Assembly: GCF_020531985.1 (NCBI RefSeq)
Contig: NZ_JAJAVQ010000003.1
Coordinates: forward strand, 620,001 to 684,000
Direction of reading: 5' to 3'
From: Rheinheimera aquimaris
Lineage (GTDB): Bacteria; Pseudomonadota; Gammaproteobacteria; Enterobacterales; Alteromonadaceae
DNA: 64,000 nucleotides
A program made the translations under genes and the position numbers. Every line of letters starts with the position of its first letter. The first letter of the stretch is position 1. Shown here piece by piece: positions 20,297 through 29,269 of this stretch. The notes beneath the pieces were generated by a model that was not told where the DNA came from, did not search any database, and saw only the letters and a list, made by a program, of their open reading frames with translations.

Positions 20297-21122
20297 CCTG
20301 GTATACCGCGAACAGCTCAGCAACCTTACCTCTGCTTGACCCTTTCTGGCTGATAGACCGGCCAACCTGCACGCTATGTAGTACCGCTTGCTGATATATT
20401 TTTCGGGTCCAGGTTGTATCATGATTACTAACAACGACGGCCACACCGCGGTTTTGTGCCTGCTCTGCCAGATTTGCCAACTGAGCCTGATCATTCAAAT
20501 CAAACCCCTGGCTGGCATAACTGGTAAAACTAGCTGTTTTGCTAAGTGGCACATAAGGCGGATCGCAATAAATTACATCGCCTGCTTTCGCTTGCAACAT
20601 AACGTCCTGGTAGCTAACACAACTAAACTCAGCTTTTTGTGCTTTTTCAGCAAAAAATAATAACTCCGCTTCCGGGAAATATGGCTTTTTATAACTGCCA
20701 AACGGAACATTAAATTTTCCCGACAGATTGTAGCGACACAGACCGTTATAGCCATGCCGATTCAAATACAGGAACAATAAAGCCCGTTCATAATTGTCGG
20801 AACTCTGGTTAAACTGCTGACGCAACTGCAGATACGCGTCACGTTGATTAGTCTGTGCCGAAAATAAACTTCTGGCGTCAGCAATAAAACGACTGTGCTC
20901 TGTTTTCAACAACTGATACAGGCCAATCAGATCTGCATTGATGTCGTTCAAATGATAACGGGGGTAATCAGTGTTTAGAAACACTGAGCCAGCGCCAACA
21001 AAAGGCTCTATTAATACAGAACTATCCGGCAGGTGAGCAGATATTGCTTGTACCAGATTATATTTGCCGCCTGCCCACTTCAAAAAGGCACGACACTTCT
21101 GTCCAGTTGCCATCCTAAGCAA
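20241..21122 (-). CDS. dam: DNA adenine methylase (GATC-specific)
   Basis: A 293-residue Dam-type N6-adenine methyltransferase used in mismatch-repair strand discrimination and replication control. It has the alpha-class order: FLKWAGGKYNLV, then FVGAGSVFLN (SAM binding), NDINADLIGLY, and the catalytic DPPY in VIYCDPPYVPLSKTASFTSY, then VVVSNHD. The neighbours (damX, aroB, aroK) fit chromosomal dam. The start is uncertain: TTG at 21122 directly follows the damX stop (TGATTG) with AGGA 4 bases upstream, while the first ATG is at 21113 with a poorer site. It is slightly longer than E. coli Dam (278), and its 3' end overlaps the convergent DUF2970 gene. Confidence 0.95.
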   Translation of the reverse strand: MLRMATGQKCRAFLKWAGGKYNLVQAISAHLPDSSVLIEPFVGAGSVFLNTDYPRYHLNDINADLIGLYQLLKTEHSRFIADARSLFSAQTNQRDAYLQLRQQFNQSSDNYERALLFLYLNRHGYNGLCRYNLSGKFNVPFGSYKKPYFPEAELLFFAEKAQKAEFSCVSYQDVMLQAKAGDVIYCDPPYVPLSKTASFTSYASQGFDLNDQAQLANLAEQAQNRGVAVVVSNHDTTWTRKIYQQAVLHSVQVGRSISQKGSSRGKVAELFAVYQAMPVPRLQQLAVTPQKAG

Positions 21123-22472
21123 TCAATCCTGTTGACCTGATTGCAAACTTAACTGCCTGGCGTTAATTTCACTTTGAATAGCTTTAACTGTTTTCGTAAA
21201 AGGACCTGATGCACGCAGTGCAGCAGGCAACTCCGACATTGCGGCCTTGGCATCTGACGCATTATCAAAAGGCGCTAATACCAGTACAAGTTGCATCTTA
21301 CCTTGCCAGCTACGCTGGTAACTTAATGCTTCCACTGTAGGATATGCACGTTTAAAGCGCGCTAATGCTGCATCACTGGACAGCACCGCTAATTGAACCG
21401 CAACTTGCGATTTTTGTAACAACAGTAATTTACTTTCATCGTATCCAAATGTTGTGCTGTCAGACTCGGCAGTGTCCGTTACAGCTGGCGAAGAAACCGC
21501 TTCTTCTGAGGCTATTGCTGTGTCCGTAGTCTCGCTCTGTACTGTATTGACCACAGGCTCCGGCAACGCTGATGCTTCAGAGTCACCTCCATGCTCAGTT
21601 GCAGTTTCAGCAGAAACTTCGGCTTCAGCTTGCTCTGTGCTTGGGTTAACAGTGCTATTTATAGCAGTATCTTCAATATTCGCTTCTGAATCGGGGACTT
21701 CAACCGGTAATGCTGGAGCCGGCGCACGTTCTACCGGTATCCGTACCGGCGGCGCAGGTTGCTTCTGCGATGGCCAGAAAACAATTAGCAGTAACACCAG
21801 CAACACGGCAATTGACGATGCCAAAAGGGCCGGCTTTTTAAGCAGTGCATGCTTTTCTGCCGCAACAGCCGTTGTTTCATCGCGATGGTCTGGCTCAACA
21901 GGCTGCAACAGCTGATGCATATCGCCGTCTGCTCTTGCCAGACGCTCAGCTATTTCAATGCTGTTTAACCCATCATGGCGCAATAACTGCTCAGCATCAT
22001 CTGCGGTAATACGATTCAATGTTAACGTCAGCCCGGCGGCATCTAAACTCTGGGCAGAGAAACACAACACCAGGCTAGGTAATGAGCTTAGCTGCTGAAT
22101 AAGTTCCGGTGGGAAACGCTCTGCATCGTCGATGATCACAGCCAGTGGCAATTGATCTTCAGTAACAGCAACCTGCTCAGTAATAGGAATTGAAGCATCA
22201 CCAGGCTGCCCAAACCACTGTTGCATTAGCTGCTGAGTTGCTGACGCTTTATTAACCGAGGTATCGAGTAACGCAATGTTGTACTGTCCAGACAGTAGCT
22301 CAGCGATAGCGAGTGCTAAGGTTGACTTTCCACTGCCGGAAGCCCCCAGTATATTGATCTGCTGATTATCATTAAACGCCAGCTGGAACAGTAACCTATC
22401 CAACCATTCACGCTGTGACGGTAATAAATGATCCAATTGCGCCAGACGAGCCTGTAAATCAGTTATGTCCAT
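21123..22472 (-). CDS. damX: DamX-like AAA ATPase / SPOR domain protein
   Basis: A 449-residue inner-membrane protein. The cytoplasmic N-terminal AAA domain has the Walker A motif GASGSGKST and a Walker B-like VIIDDAERF. One membrane helix follows (about 215-232, SIAVLLVLLLIVFWP), then a low-complexity Glu/Ala/Thr-rich periplasmic linker. A C-terminal SPOR domain (about 350-430, VAVQLAVLSS to APFDNASDAKAAM) binds denuded septal peptidoglycan. DamX proteins localise to the division septum. The ATG at 22472 has AAGGG 9 bases upstream and overlaps the end of aroB by 14 bases. Confidence 0.88.
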   Translation of the reverse strand: MDITDLQARLAQLDHLLPSQREWLDRLLFQLAFNDNQQINILGASGSGKSTLALAIAELLSGQYNIALLDTSVNKASATQQLMQQWFGQPGDASIPITEQVAVTEDQLPLAVIIDDAERFPPELIQQLSSLPSLVLCFSAQSLDAAGLTLTLNRITADDAEQLLRHDGLNSIEIAERLARADGDMHQLLQPVEPDHRDETTAVAAEKHALLKKPALLASSIAVLLVLLLIVFWPSQKQPAPPVRIPVERAPAPALPVEVPDSEANIEDTAINSTVNPSTEQAEAEVSAETATEHGGDSEASALPEPVVNTVQSETTDTAIASEEAVSSPAVTDTAESDSTTFGYDESKLLLLQKSQVAVQLAVLSSDAALARFKRAYPTVEALSYQRSWQGKMQLVLVLAPFDNASDAKAAMSELPAALRASGPFTKTVKAIQSEINARQLSLQSGQQD

Positions 22473-23529
22473 CGGCAAACACCCTTATTAATTCAGCTTC
22501 AGATACATCATCTACTACCGCCGTGCTACCGAAAGCGGTTGGTAGCACAAATCGCATACTGCCGTTACGCACCTTTTTGTCTGTTTTCATAAAAGGCATA
22601 AAATCATCAATGTTCATATTGGCTGGCGGGGCTATCGGTAAATCAAATGCGGTTAATAAAGCACAGATTCTCTGCAGCTGCTGCTCACTAATGGCGTCGC
22701 GGGATAATGCTAATTTTGCAGCCATCACCATACCTGCCGATACGGCTTCTCCGTGTAGCCATTCACCGTAGCCCAGCCATGCTTCGATAGCATGGCCGAA
22801 AGTATGTCCGAGATTAAGCAGCGCCCTATCCCCCTGCTCAGTCTCATCCCGACTGACGATGTCAGCTTTCATCTGACAGCAATGCTGTATCATCTGTGCC
22901 AGCGTCTCTGGTTTCAATCCGACTATGTCTTTCTGATGTTGTTCCAGCCAGTCAAAAAAGGCTGCGTCACTGATTAGGGCATACTTAATGACTTCTGCCA
23001 TGCCTGCTGCAAACTCGCGGGCTGGCAGCGTAGATAACGCTGCAGTATTAATCAGCACCTGTGCCGGCTGCTTGAATGCACCAATCATGTTCTTGCCAAG
23101 CGGATGGTTTACAGCGGTTTTGCCACCTACTGAAGAATCAACCTGAGACAGTAATGTCGTTGGAATTTGCAGAAAAGCTACGCCTCTCTGGTAACACGCA
23201 GCTACAAAGCCGGTCAGATCACCGATTACACCGCCACCCAGTGCAACCAACAGCACGTCACGTGACATCCGCTGTTCAAGCAGAAAACCTAACACCTGTT
23301 CAAAAGAACTTAGCGTTTTGTAAGCTTCGCCATCGGGCAGCAGAAAGTGTTGTACAGAACCAGACTGAAACAACGCCTCAACTTTGGATAAATAAAGAGG
23401 GGCGACAGTTGGGTTAGAAATAATGACAACTTGCTGCTTCGCTGCCAACGCAGGATCAAGGCCGAGAAAGTTGTCATCTATAGAGATGGTGTAGCTGCGT
23501 TCGCCAAGTTGTACTTCAACTTTTTGCAT
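22459..23529 (-). CDS. aroB: 3-dehydroquinate synthase
   Basis: A 356-residue NAD- and Zn-dependent enzyme, second step of the shikimate pathway. NAD-binding and catalytic strings are visible: LPDGEAYKTLSSFEQVLGFLLEQRMSRD, ALGGGVIGDLTGFVAA, QIPTTLLSQVDSSVGGKTAVNHPLGKNMIGAF, and the metal ligands in EVIKYALI, LNLGHTFGHAIEAWLGYGEWLHGEAV. Length is normal. It lies between aroK and damX as in E. coli and overlaps damX. Confidence 0.97.
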   Translation of the reverse strand: MQKVEVQLGERSYTISIDDNFLGLDPALAAKQQVVIISNPTVAPLYLSKVEALFQSGSVQHFLLPDGEAYKTLSSFEQVLGFLLEQRMSRDVLLVALGGGVIGDLTGFVAACYQRGVAFLQIPTTLLSQVDSSVGGKTAVNHPLGKNMIGAFKQPAQVLINTAALSTLPAREFAAGMAEVIKYALISDAAFFDWLEQHQKDIVGLKPETLAQMIQHCCQMKADIVSRDETEQGDRALLNLGHTFGHAIEAWLGYGEWLHGEAVSAGMVMAAKLALSRDAISEQQLQRICALLTAFDLPIAPPANMNIDDFMPFMKTDKKVRNGSMRFVLPTAFGSTAVVDDVSEAELIRVFADGHN

Positions 23530-23553
23530 CGGCAGCCCCCTGTCGAAATGAAA

Positions 23554-24072
23554 TTAAAAACCCAGTTGATCAATAATCTGGCTGGCTACCGCACGTGCAC
23601 TTTGCTCATCAGTGCGTACAGTAAAATCAGCTATCTCAGCATACAGTGGGTTGCGCTCTGCAGCCAATCTTTCCAGTACTTCTTTCGGTGCTTCTTCAGT
23701 CTGCAACAAAGGCCGTCTTTTATCGCGCTGTGTACGTGCTACCTGTTTCTCTATCGGTGTTTCCAGGTAAACCACTATACCTCGGGCAGACAGACGATTT
23801 CTGGTTTCCTTGCTCAATACAGAACCACCACCTGTTGCCAGAACTATGCCCTGCAACTCAGTCAGATCCTGGATGACATTTTCTTCACGTACGCGAAAGC
23901 CTTCTTCACCTTCCAAATCAAACACCCAAGCAATATCTGCACCAGTGCGGCGTTCAATTTCCTGATCTGAATCGTAGAATTCAAGGTGAAGCATGTCTGC
24001 TAAGTGCCGGCCTATTGTGCTTTTACCAGCGCCCATAGGGCCGACGAGGAAGATATTACGTTTTTCTGCCAT
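23554..24072 (-). CDS. aroK: Shikimate kinase I
   Basis: A 172-residue P-loop kinase that phosphorylates shikimate. The Walker A motif is [12 protein letters not shown]. Shikimate-binding residues appear in [28 protein letters not shown] and LATGGGSVL, and the lid contains RDKRRPLL. Length matches E. coli AroK (173). It is 24 bases upstream of aroB and presumably co-transcribed with it. A 166-base gap with a strong hairpin separates it from pilQ. Confidence 0.97.
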   Translation of the reverse strand: MAEKRNIFLVGPMGAGKSTIGRHLADMLHLEFYDSDQEIERRTGADIAWVFDLEGEEGFRVREENVIQDLTELQGIVLATGGGSVLSKETRNRLSARGIVVYLETPIEKQVARTQRDKRRPLLQTEEAPKEVLERLAAERNPLYAEIADFTVRTDEQSARAVASQIIDQLGF

Positions 24073-24196
24073 AAGTTGTATTACTAATCAGCTAACTCAG
24101 TGAAAAGTTAAATTCAAGGACCAAAAGGCTCCCACGAAAATTTGAAGCGCTGAATTATGTCAGGAATAGCCTTTTGTTGGCAAGCTAATTCTGAAC

Positions 24197-24229
24197 CAGT
24201 GGTTGCTGCAGCCAAAGCAGCAACCACTG
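24197..24229 (-). repeat. Strong hairpin after pilQ
   Basis: Perfect 13-bp inverted repeat (CAGTGGTTGCTGC / GCAGCAACCACTG) with a 7-base loop, 10 bases past the pilQ stop. On the minus strand the following GTTCAGAATT is not T-rich, so it may be a mRNA-stabilising or partial termination structure between pilQ and aroK. Confidence 0.6.
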
Positions 24230-24238
24230 TGATAGATG

Positions 24239-26308
24239 TTAAAGCCCGTCAGAAATAATTCTCGGTGTGACAAAAATTAATAGTTCATTCTTTTCATTCA
24301 CATCACGGGTAGTTCTGAATAGCGTTCCAACATAAGGAATATCGCCAAAGAAAGGTACTTTAGTCACCGTCGATAGTATCTGCTGCTGGTAAATACCACC
24401 AAGTACTATGGTTTCACCGTTATCAACCAGAACCTGAGTTTGGATTTGCTGGGTATCAATTGCTGTAGCTGGCCCCGTAGGGGTTTGCACCGTTTCGCCT
24501 TTGGTGTTCTGCGTAATCACCAAGTCCAGAATAATTTTGTTGTCAGGTGTAATCTGTGGCGTTACGGTCAGGCTCAGTACAGCTTTTTTAAACTCAACGG
24601 TTGTCGCGCCGCTTGATGCCGCCTGCACATATGGTATCTCTACACCTTGCTCGATACGGGCTTCTTTCTGGTTAGCGGTGGTAATACGCGGGCTGGCAAT
24701 AATCTCGCCTTTGTTCTCTTGCTCCAATGCTGACAGCTCTAAATCCAGCAAGGTACCATCGGCTAAACGGGCTATATGAAAGGCAATGCTACCTGCTGCC
24801 GCACTTGTGGTTGGCAAATTAACATTCCAGCGATCATCCAAAGATGGTATTGAGCCATTAGCAATACTATTGGCGCCGCCAGCGGTACCTGATGTGCCCT
24901 GATTTGAGCTGCCGCTACTTTGCTGATCACTAAAGCCCCAGCGAATGCCTAATTCATCCGCAACGCTGTCGCGTACGGTCACCATGCGCGATTCTATAAG
25001 TACCTGACGTACAGGAATATCAAGTCTTTCAATCAGTTTACGGACGTTCTCAATATTCGCCGCAGTATCTTTTATCAAAATAGTATTGGTGCGGTCGTCT
25101 ACGTTAACTGAGCCACGTGATGACAACAAAGTCGCATCTTTATTGCTCAGTAGCTTGGTAATATCGGCTGCCTTAGCATAATTTACCGCTAGGAAGTCTG
25201 AATACAGCGGCTCCAGATCAGCGACTGTTTGTTTTGCTTCTAACTCCCGGGCTTCTCTGGCTGCCAGTTCATCTGTTGGCGCGACCATCAGGATATTACC
25301 TTCCATCCGCTTATCCAGCCCTTTGACGCGCAGAACAATGTCCAGCGCCTGATCCCAAGGCGTGCCGTCTAACCGCAGAGTAATGTTTCCGGTTACTGAA
25401 TCACTGGTCACCAGATTAAAACCATTGTAGTCAGCGATAATCTGCAACACTGTCCTGACAGGAATATCCTGGAAGTTCAGCGATATCGCGCGGCCTTTAT
25501 ACTCTTTACCACCGCCCAAAATGCTGCGATTCGTAGTATCGCGTTCTACGTTCAGCGTGAAAATATTATCAATTTGCTGATAGGTAAAAGTGAATTCAGC
25601 CGTTGTGTCTATTACAAGCCTGGTTGAAGCCCCCTCTTTAAAAGTTTCAATTCCTTTAACGACAGTACCGAAATCGACAACATCGAGTTGATACAACAAC
25701 TCATCTAAAATGTCTGTGTTGTGAAACTCAACTTCCAGCTTGCCCAAACGCTCGCTCACATCAACCGCTGCGGTGTTGTCGCGCAGAAACACCAGCACCC
25801 GGCCTTCGCCTTTATCTCCGCGACGGAAATCTATCGCATTGACACGGTTGATGTAAGTCGGCTTAACGTCTGCAGCTTGACCTACTGCATCAGACGTAGG
25901 GTTATCTGATATGTGGATATAGAACACGTTACCACGAACCCGGGTACGGTAAATCTTCAGATAATCCAAATAAATCACAGTTTTAAAACCATCACCTTCA
26001 AACTCTGAAGTCACTCGTTTTACACCGGATTTATCAATCAGAACCTCGCTCAGCTTTTCTTCATAATCAGATTCGTTAAAGAACAGCTCAATCCTTGCAG
26101 GTTCATTAAATACCTGAATACTCGGGTCAGCATACAGCTCTTCATCAAAGATGAACTCTATTTCTGTCTCGCCGGTTAGTAGCGGGTTATACCGCACGTC
26201 ATATAACAGTGGCACTGCTGACGCAGGTATTGAAAATAGCATTAAGGCTGCAAAGCACAGTACTGTGCGCTGGATTGTGCCAGACATTATTTTGATTATT
26301 TTATCCAT
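24239..26308 (-). CDS. pilQ: Type IV pilus secretin PilQ
   Basis: A 689-residue outer-membrane secretin through which the type IV pilus exits. After a signal peptide (about 1-31, ending PASA) come AMIN-type beta domains (about 33-250), an STN/N0 domain (ISLNFQDIPVRTVLQIIADYNGFNLV, about 275-345), an N1 domain, and the C-terminal secretin domain (about 430-685). The latter contains IEQGVEIPYVQAASSGATTVEFKKA and ends FVTPRII. A low-complexity Ser/Gly linker lies near 455-480. It is the last gene of pilMNOPQ, 18 bases after pilP. Confidence 0.96.
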   Translation of the reverse strand: MDKIIKIMSGTIQRTVLCFAALMLFSIPASAVPLLYDVRYNPLLTGETEIEFIFDEELYADPSIQVFNEPARIELFFNESDYEEKLSEVLIDKSGVKRVTSEFEGDGFKTVIYLDYLKIYRTRVRGNVFYIHISDNPTSDAVGQAADVKPTYINRVNAIDFRRGDKGEGRVLVFLRDNTAAVDVSERLGKLEVEFHNTDILDELLYQLDVVDFGTVVKGIETFKEGASTRLVIDTTAEFTFTYQQIDNIFTLNVERDTTNRSILGGGKEYKGRAISLNFQDIPVRTVLQIIADYNGFNLVTSDSVTGNITLRLDGTPWDQALDIVLRVKGLDKRMEGNILMVAPTDELAAREARELEAKQTVADLEPLYSDFLAVNYAKAADITKLLSNKDATLLSSRGSVNVDDRTNTILIKDTAANIENVRKLIERLDIPVRQVLIESRMVTVRDSVADELGIRWGFSDQQSSGSSNQGTSGTAGGANSIANGSIPSLDDRWNVNLPTTSAAAGSIAFHIARLADGTLLDLELSALEQENKGEIIASPRITTANQKEARIEQGVEIPYVQAASSGATTVEFKKAVLSLTVTPQITPDNKIILDLVITQNTKGETVQTPTGPATAIDTQQIQTQVLVDNGETIVLGGIYQQQILSTVTKVPFFGDIPYVGTLFRTTRDVNEKNELLIFVTPRIISDGL

Positions 26309-26326
26309 GATTTACTCGCATACCTA

Positions 26327-26863
26327 TCAATTACTTGCAGCAGAAGACGCATCGGCCATCTGCAACATTGTCGTCCGCTCTTTCCAGCAACCCGCGCCGT
26401 CCGGAATTAACTCAAGTAACTCTATATGAGTCGGCTCTACGTTAATAACACGGCCATGAAATAACCCAACGTGATTATTCAGCGTTACTCTGTGCAATGT
26501 CTTATCTGATGCTTCTATCAGTGCCCAGATATTACCTATATCGCCCAAAGTACCGCGCATCTTTAAATTATCGACGGCGTACTTTTCCAGCGGTTCCTTC
26601 CTGCGACGAGGATCAGGGTGTAAACAATCCTGCACCTGTAAAAATTTATCCTGTATCGCTTCTGGCCGCGGAGCTGAAAACGGGCTGCGGGCATCCTGAG
26701 AGCGATAAGGTATATGCTCAAACTCCTGAACCTCGGGTAAAGGTTCTACGCGGGCTCTTGTGTTTGCTTTGACTTCAGCGATGTAATTTTGCACATCACT
26801 TATATCGTTAAAACAACCGGTCAACATCAACGTCAGTGCAATTACTGTTAAACGCCTGTTCAT
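26327..26863 (-). CDS. pilP: Type IV pilus assembly lipoprotein PilP
   Basis: A 178-residue lipoprotein. The lipobox LTGC places the lipidated Cys at residue 17. The middle has the PilP-typical SPFSAPRPE and KRKEPLEKY-like strings (here RRKEPLEKYAVDNLKMRGTLG), followed by a small beta domain (WALIEASDKTLHRVTLNNHVG and RVINVEPTHIELLELI). PilP links the PilN/PilO inner-membrane complex to the PilQ secretin. The start overlaps pilO by 4 bases (ATGA). Confidence 0.94.
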   Translation of the reverse strand: MNRRLTVIALTLMLTGCFNDISDVQNYIAEVKANTRARVEPLPEVQEFEHIPYRSQDARSPFSAPRPEAIQDKFLQVQDCLHPDPRRRKEPLEKYAVDNLKMRGTLGDIGNIWALIEASDKTLHRVTLNNHVGLFHGRVINVEPTHIELLELIPDGAGCWKERTTMLQMADASSAASN

Positions 26864-27459
26864 GGCTGAACCTCCTTGTAGCGGTAGGTTTTGGCCACAA
26901 CATTGAAACGAAGACGTTCGTCTTTTTCAGTTGTAATAGAAAAATCGTGCAAACTAACAATACGTGGAAGCTTGGCTACCTCACTAACAAAATTGCCGAA
27001 CTGGTGGTAATCACCAATTACCTCAATTTTTATCGGCAGTTCGGTATAAAATTCCTTTTCGATCTCTGGCTCCCAGTTAATACGAATGAAAGTTAAACCG
27101 CTGGTTGTACCTACATAGGTAATATCATCCAGTAACCCCGGGGTTTCATGAGTCGTTGGCAGCTGTTTCAGTAAAAATGAGAACGTCTGCTCCATTTCGA
27201 CCATTTGCTGCTTATACAAATCCAGATTTACTGCCTGGGCATACTTAGTACGATAAACTTGGCGCAATTCAACTTCTTTACTTTCAGCTACAGTCAGTTC
27301 ATCAATTTTGCTATCGACCAGCAGAAAATAGCTTAAAACAGAAACCAAAATCGCCAGAATAACTGCGAATATAATCTTCGCGCCCGCCGGCCAAGACCCC
27401 ATATTCTCGAGGTCAAGATCATTAATATCGATCTCGGACAAATTAATATTCAAGCTCAT
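26860..27459 (-). CDS. pilO: Type IV pilus assembly protein PilO
   Basis: A 199-residue bitopic inner-membrane protein. It has a short cytoplasmic N-terminus (NLSEIDINDLDLENMGSWP), a membrane helix (about 28-48), a coiled coil (about 50-105) and a ferredoxin-like periplasmic domain with ELPIKIEVIGDYHQFGNFVSEVAKLPRIV, a PilO signature. It pairs with PilN in the alignment subcomplex. It overlaps pilN and pilP by 4 bases on each side. Confidence 0.94.
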   Translation of the reverse strand: MSLNINLSEIDINDLDLENMGSWPAGAKIIFAVILAILVSVLSYFLLVDSKIDELTVAESKEVELRQVYRTKYAQAVNLDLYKQQMVEMEQTFSFLLKQLPTTHETPGLLDDITYVGTTSGLTFIRINWEPEIEKEFYTELPIKIEVIGDYHQFGNFVSEVAKLPRIVSLHDFSITTEKDERLRFNVVAKTYRYKEVQP

Positions 27460-28052
27460 TTCGCACCTCCGTTTGCAGGTTTAGCCGGAGTATCAGCCCC
27501 CTGCACAGCCTCATAGCCTTTAACAGTCAGGTGCATTTTAAAATTACTGAGTAAACTGACAGAATCTTTACCCGCTTCAATAAACTCAAGGTAAGGTTCT
27601 GATAACAGTTCAGACTCCTCCGCTTCCCGAAGCATATTCGACAAACGGTTATTCGATTCGCTCTTACCGATTAGCAGCAAAGAAGTACCTTTTTTCTCAA
27701 GTTGAGTCAGATACACACCAGCTGGGACAGCACTGGCAATTTCATCCATTATCTGAGTCCCCAGATTCCGGCTGCCTTGTAACTGAGAAATCAGCGCCAT
27801 GCGCTGTTGCAGACTCTTTTTCGTATCATTTAGCGTGCGGATCTCAGCAATGCGCTGATCGAGAATTTTGATCTCGTTTTGCAGAAAGTTATTACGCTGT
27901 AGCTGCCCTTCAACACGGGCGCTGTATACCATATTCACCAGAAAAACCAGTAAAAAGCTCAGCACCGCAGTGGCTGTCAGTATTGTCAGGTACTGTTTCT
28001 GCCGTTCTTTGCGCGCAGCATCACGCCACGGCAGTAAGTTTATATATGCCAT
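27456..28052 (-). CDS. pilN: Type IV pilus assembly protein PilN
   Basis: A 198-residue bitopic membrane protein. The cytoplasmic N-terminus INLLPWRDAARKERQKQ is the conserved peptide that docks into PilM. A membrane helix (about 23-43), a coiled coil (about 45-95) and a periplasmic fold with GVYLTQLEKKGTSLLLIGKSESNNRLSNMLR follow. The start lies within the end of pilM (13-base overlap). Confidence 0.95.
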   Translation of the reverse strand: MAYINLLPWRDAARKERQKQYLTILTATAVLSFLLVFLVNMVYSARVEGQLQRNNFLQNEIKILDQRIAEIRTLNDTKKSLQQRMALISQLQGSRNLGTQIMDEIASAVPAGVYLTQLEKKGTSLLLIGKSESNNRLSNMLREAEESELLSEPYLEFIEAGKDSVSLLSNFKMHLTVKGYEAVQGADTPAKPANGGAK

Positions 28053-29119
28053 GACGAAAAACTCCTTAACGCCAAACCACTGGCAACCATCAACTGTGAA
28101 GCGTGGCGGTTGAGTTGCTCACGGTCAACCGAGGTAGCCACCTCCATCGACTTGAAAGGATTGGCAACAACAGTGTGGATACCCAACTCGTCAATCAGTA
28201 ATTTATCTATACCTTCAATCAGCGCAGTACCGCCGGAAATCACCAGATAATCAACTGCGTCTCTACCACTACTGGTCAGATACATCTGAATGCCACGGCG
28301 AACCTGTTGTAACAGCATCGTCTGAAAAGGCGCCAATACTTCAAAGGTGTAGTTAGGCGGTAAATCACCATTTACCTTAGCTAACTCCGCTTCTTCATAA
28401 CTCTTGTTGTAATAAGACAGGATACTGCGGGTATATTGATCGCCACCAAACACCTGGTCACGTGTGTAGAGAGTTTTACCATTCTCGATAATACTAAGCA
28501 GCGTCATAGTGGCACCGATATCGACCATCGCTACGACTTTATTTGCTGCATCATCTGGTAACTGTTTCAGGCACAGCTCAGCTGCACGGCTTAATGCATA
28601 GCTTTCAATGTCAACGACCTTAGCCGTAAAACCACCATTATCCAACGCTGCGACTCTGGCCTCTATACTTTCAGTCCGGGCGGCACTGAGTAATACATTT
28701 ACTTTTGAGGGATCAGCATCGTTAACATCGAGCTTCTCAAAATCGAGACTGACTTCATTCAGCGGGTACGGTATCAGCGTATCCGCTTCAACTTCAATCT
28801 GACTCTCAAGTTCAGCATCGGTTAAGGACACATCCATGAAAATGACTTTACTGATCACGGTAGATCCGGAAACAGCGGCGGCGGCAAATTTAACTGAGCG
28901 GGGGATCTTCTTACGGATCTTACTGAGCACATTACCAACGGCTTCAATGTCCTGGATCTCACGATCTGACATTGCACCTTTAACCATGGGCTCTACGGCG
29001 AATGCTTCAACTTTGCATACGCCGCTGTGCTGACTGAGTAATACAGCCTTCACAGAGTGTGCACCGACATCGATCCCCACCATCATCGGTGTTTGTTTAC
29101 TGAACAGGCGATTTATCAT
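28040..29119 (-). CDS. pilM: Type IV pilus assembly ATPase-like protein PilM
   Basis: A 359-residue FtsA/actin-like cytoplasmic protein. Nucleotide-binding motifs are MVGIDVGAHSVKAVLLS near the N-terminus, AMVDIGATMTLLSII in the middle and LVISGGTALIEGIDKLL near the C-terminus. PilM binds ATP and the PilN N-terminal peptide on the inner face of the membrane. It is the first gene of pilMNOPQ, with AGGA upstream of the ATG. It is divergent from the PBP1A gene, with about 150 bases of shared promoter region. Confidence 0.95.
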   Translation of the reverse strand: MINRLFSKQTPMMVGIDVGAHSVKAVLLSQHSGVCKVEAFAVEPMVKGAMSDREIQDIEAVGNVLSKIRKKIPRSVKFAAAAVSGSTVISKVIFMDVSLTDAELESQIEVEADTLIPYPLNEVSLDFEKLDVNDADPSKVNVLLSAARTESIEARVAALDNGGFTAKVVDIESYALSRAAELCLKQLPDDAANKVVAMVDIGATMTLLSIIENGKTLYTRDQVFGGDQYTRSILSYYNKSYEEAELAKVNGDLPPNYTFEVLAPFQTMLLQQVRRGIQMYLTSSGRDAVDYLVISGGTALIEGIDKLLIDELGIHTVVANPFKSMEVATSVDREQLNRHASQLMVASGLALRSFSSWHI

Positions 29120-29269
29120 AGCTTCCTGCGGCCATTTTATAGTTATGATTATTGTCTCATTGATAGCTTAGTCGCTAATTTTTGGCAAGAAAAAGCGTTT
29201 AATCTAAAGCTAATAAATATATACTAGCAGCGTTGTAAAGGAATTGGGAGTAAAAATTGGGGTTATTCA

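Noticed and set aside
23431..23970. Plus-strand reading frame of 179 codons across aroB/aroK
   Set aside because: Opposite strand of two conserved enzymes; composition and lack of motifs indicate a shadow.
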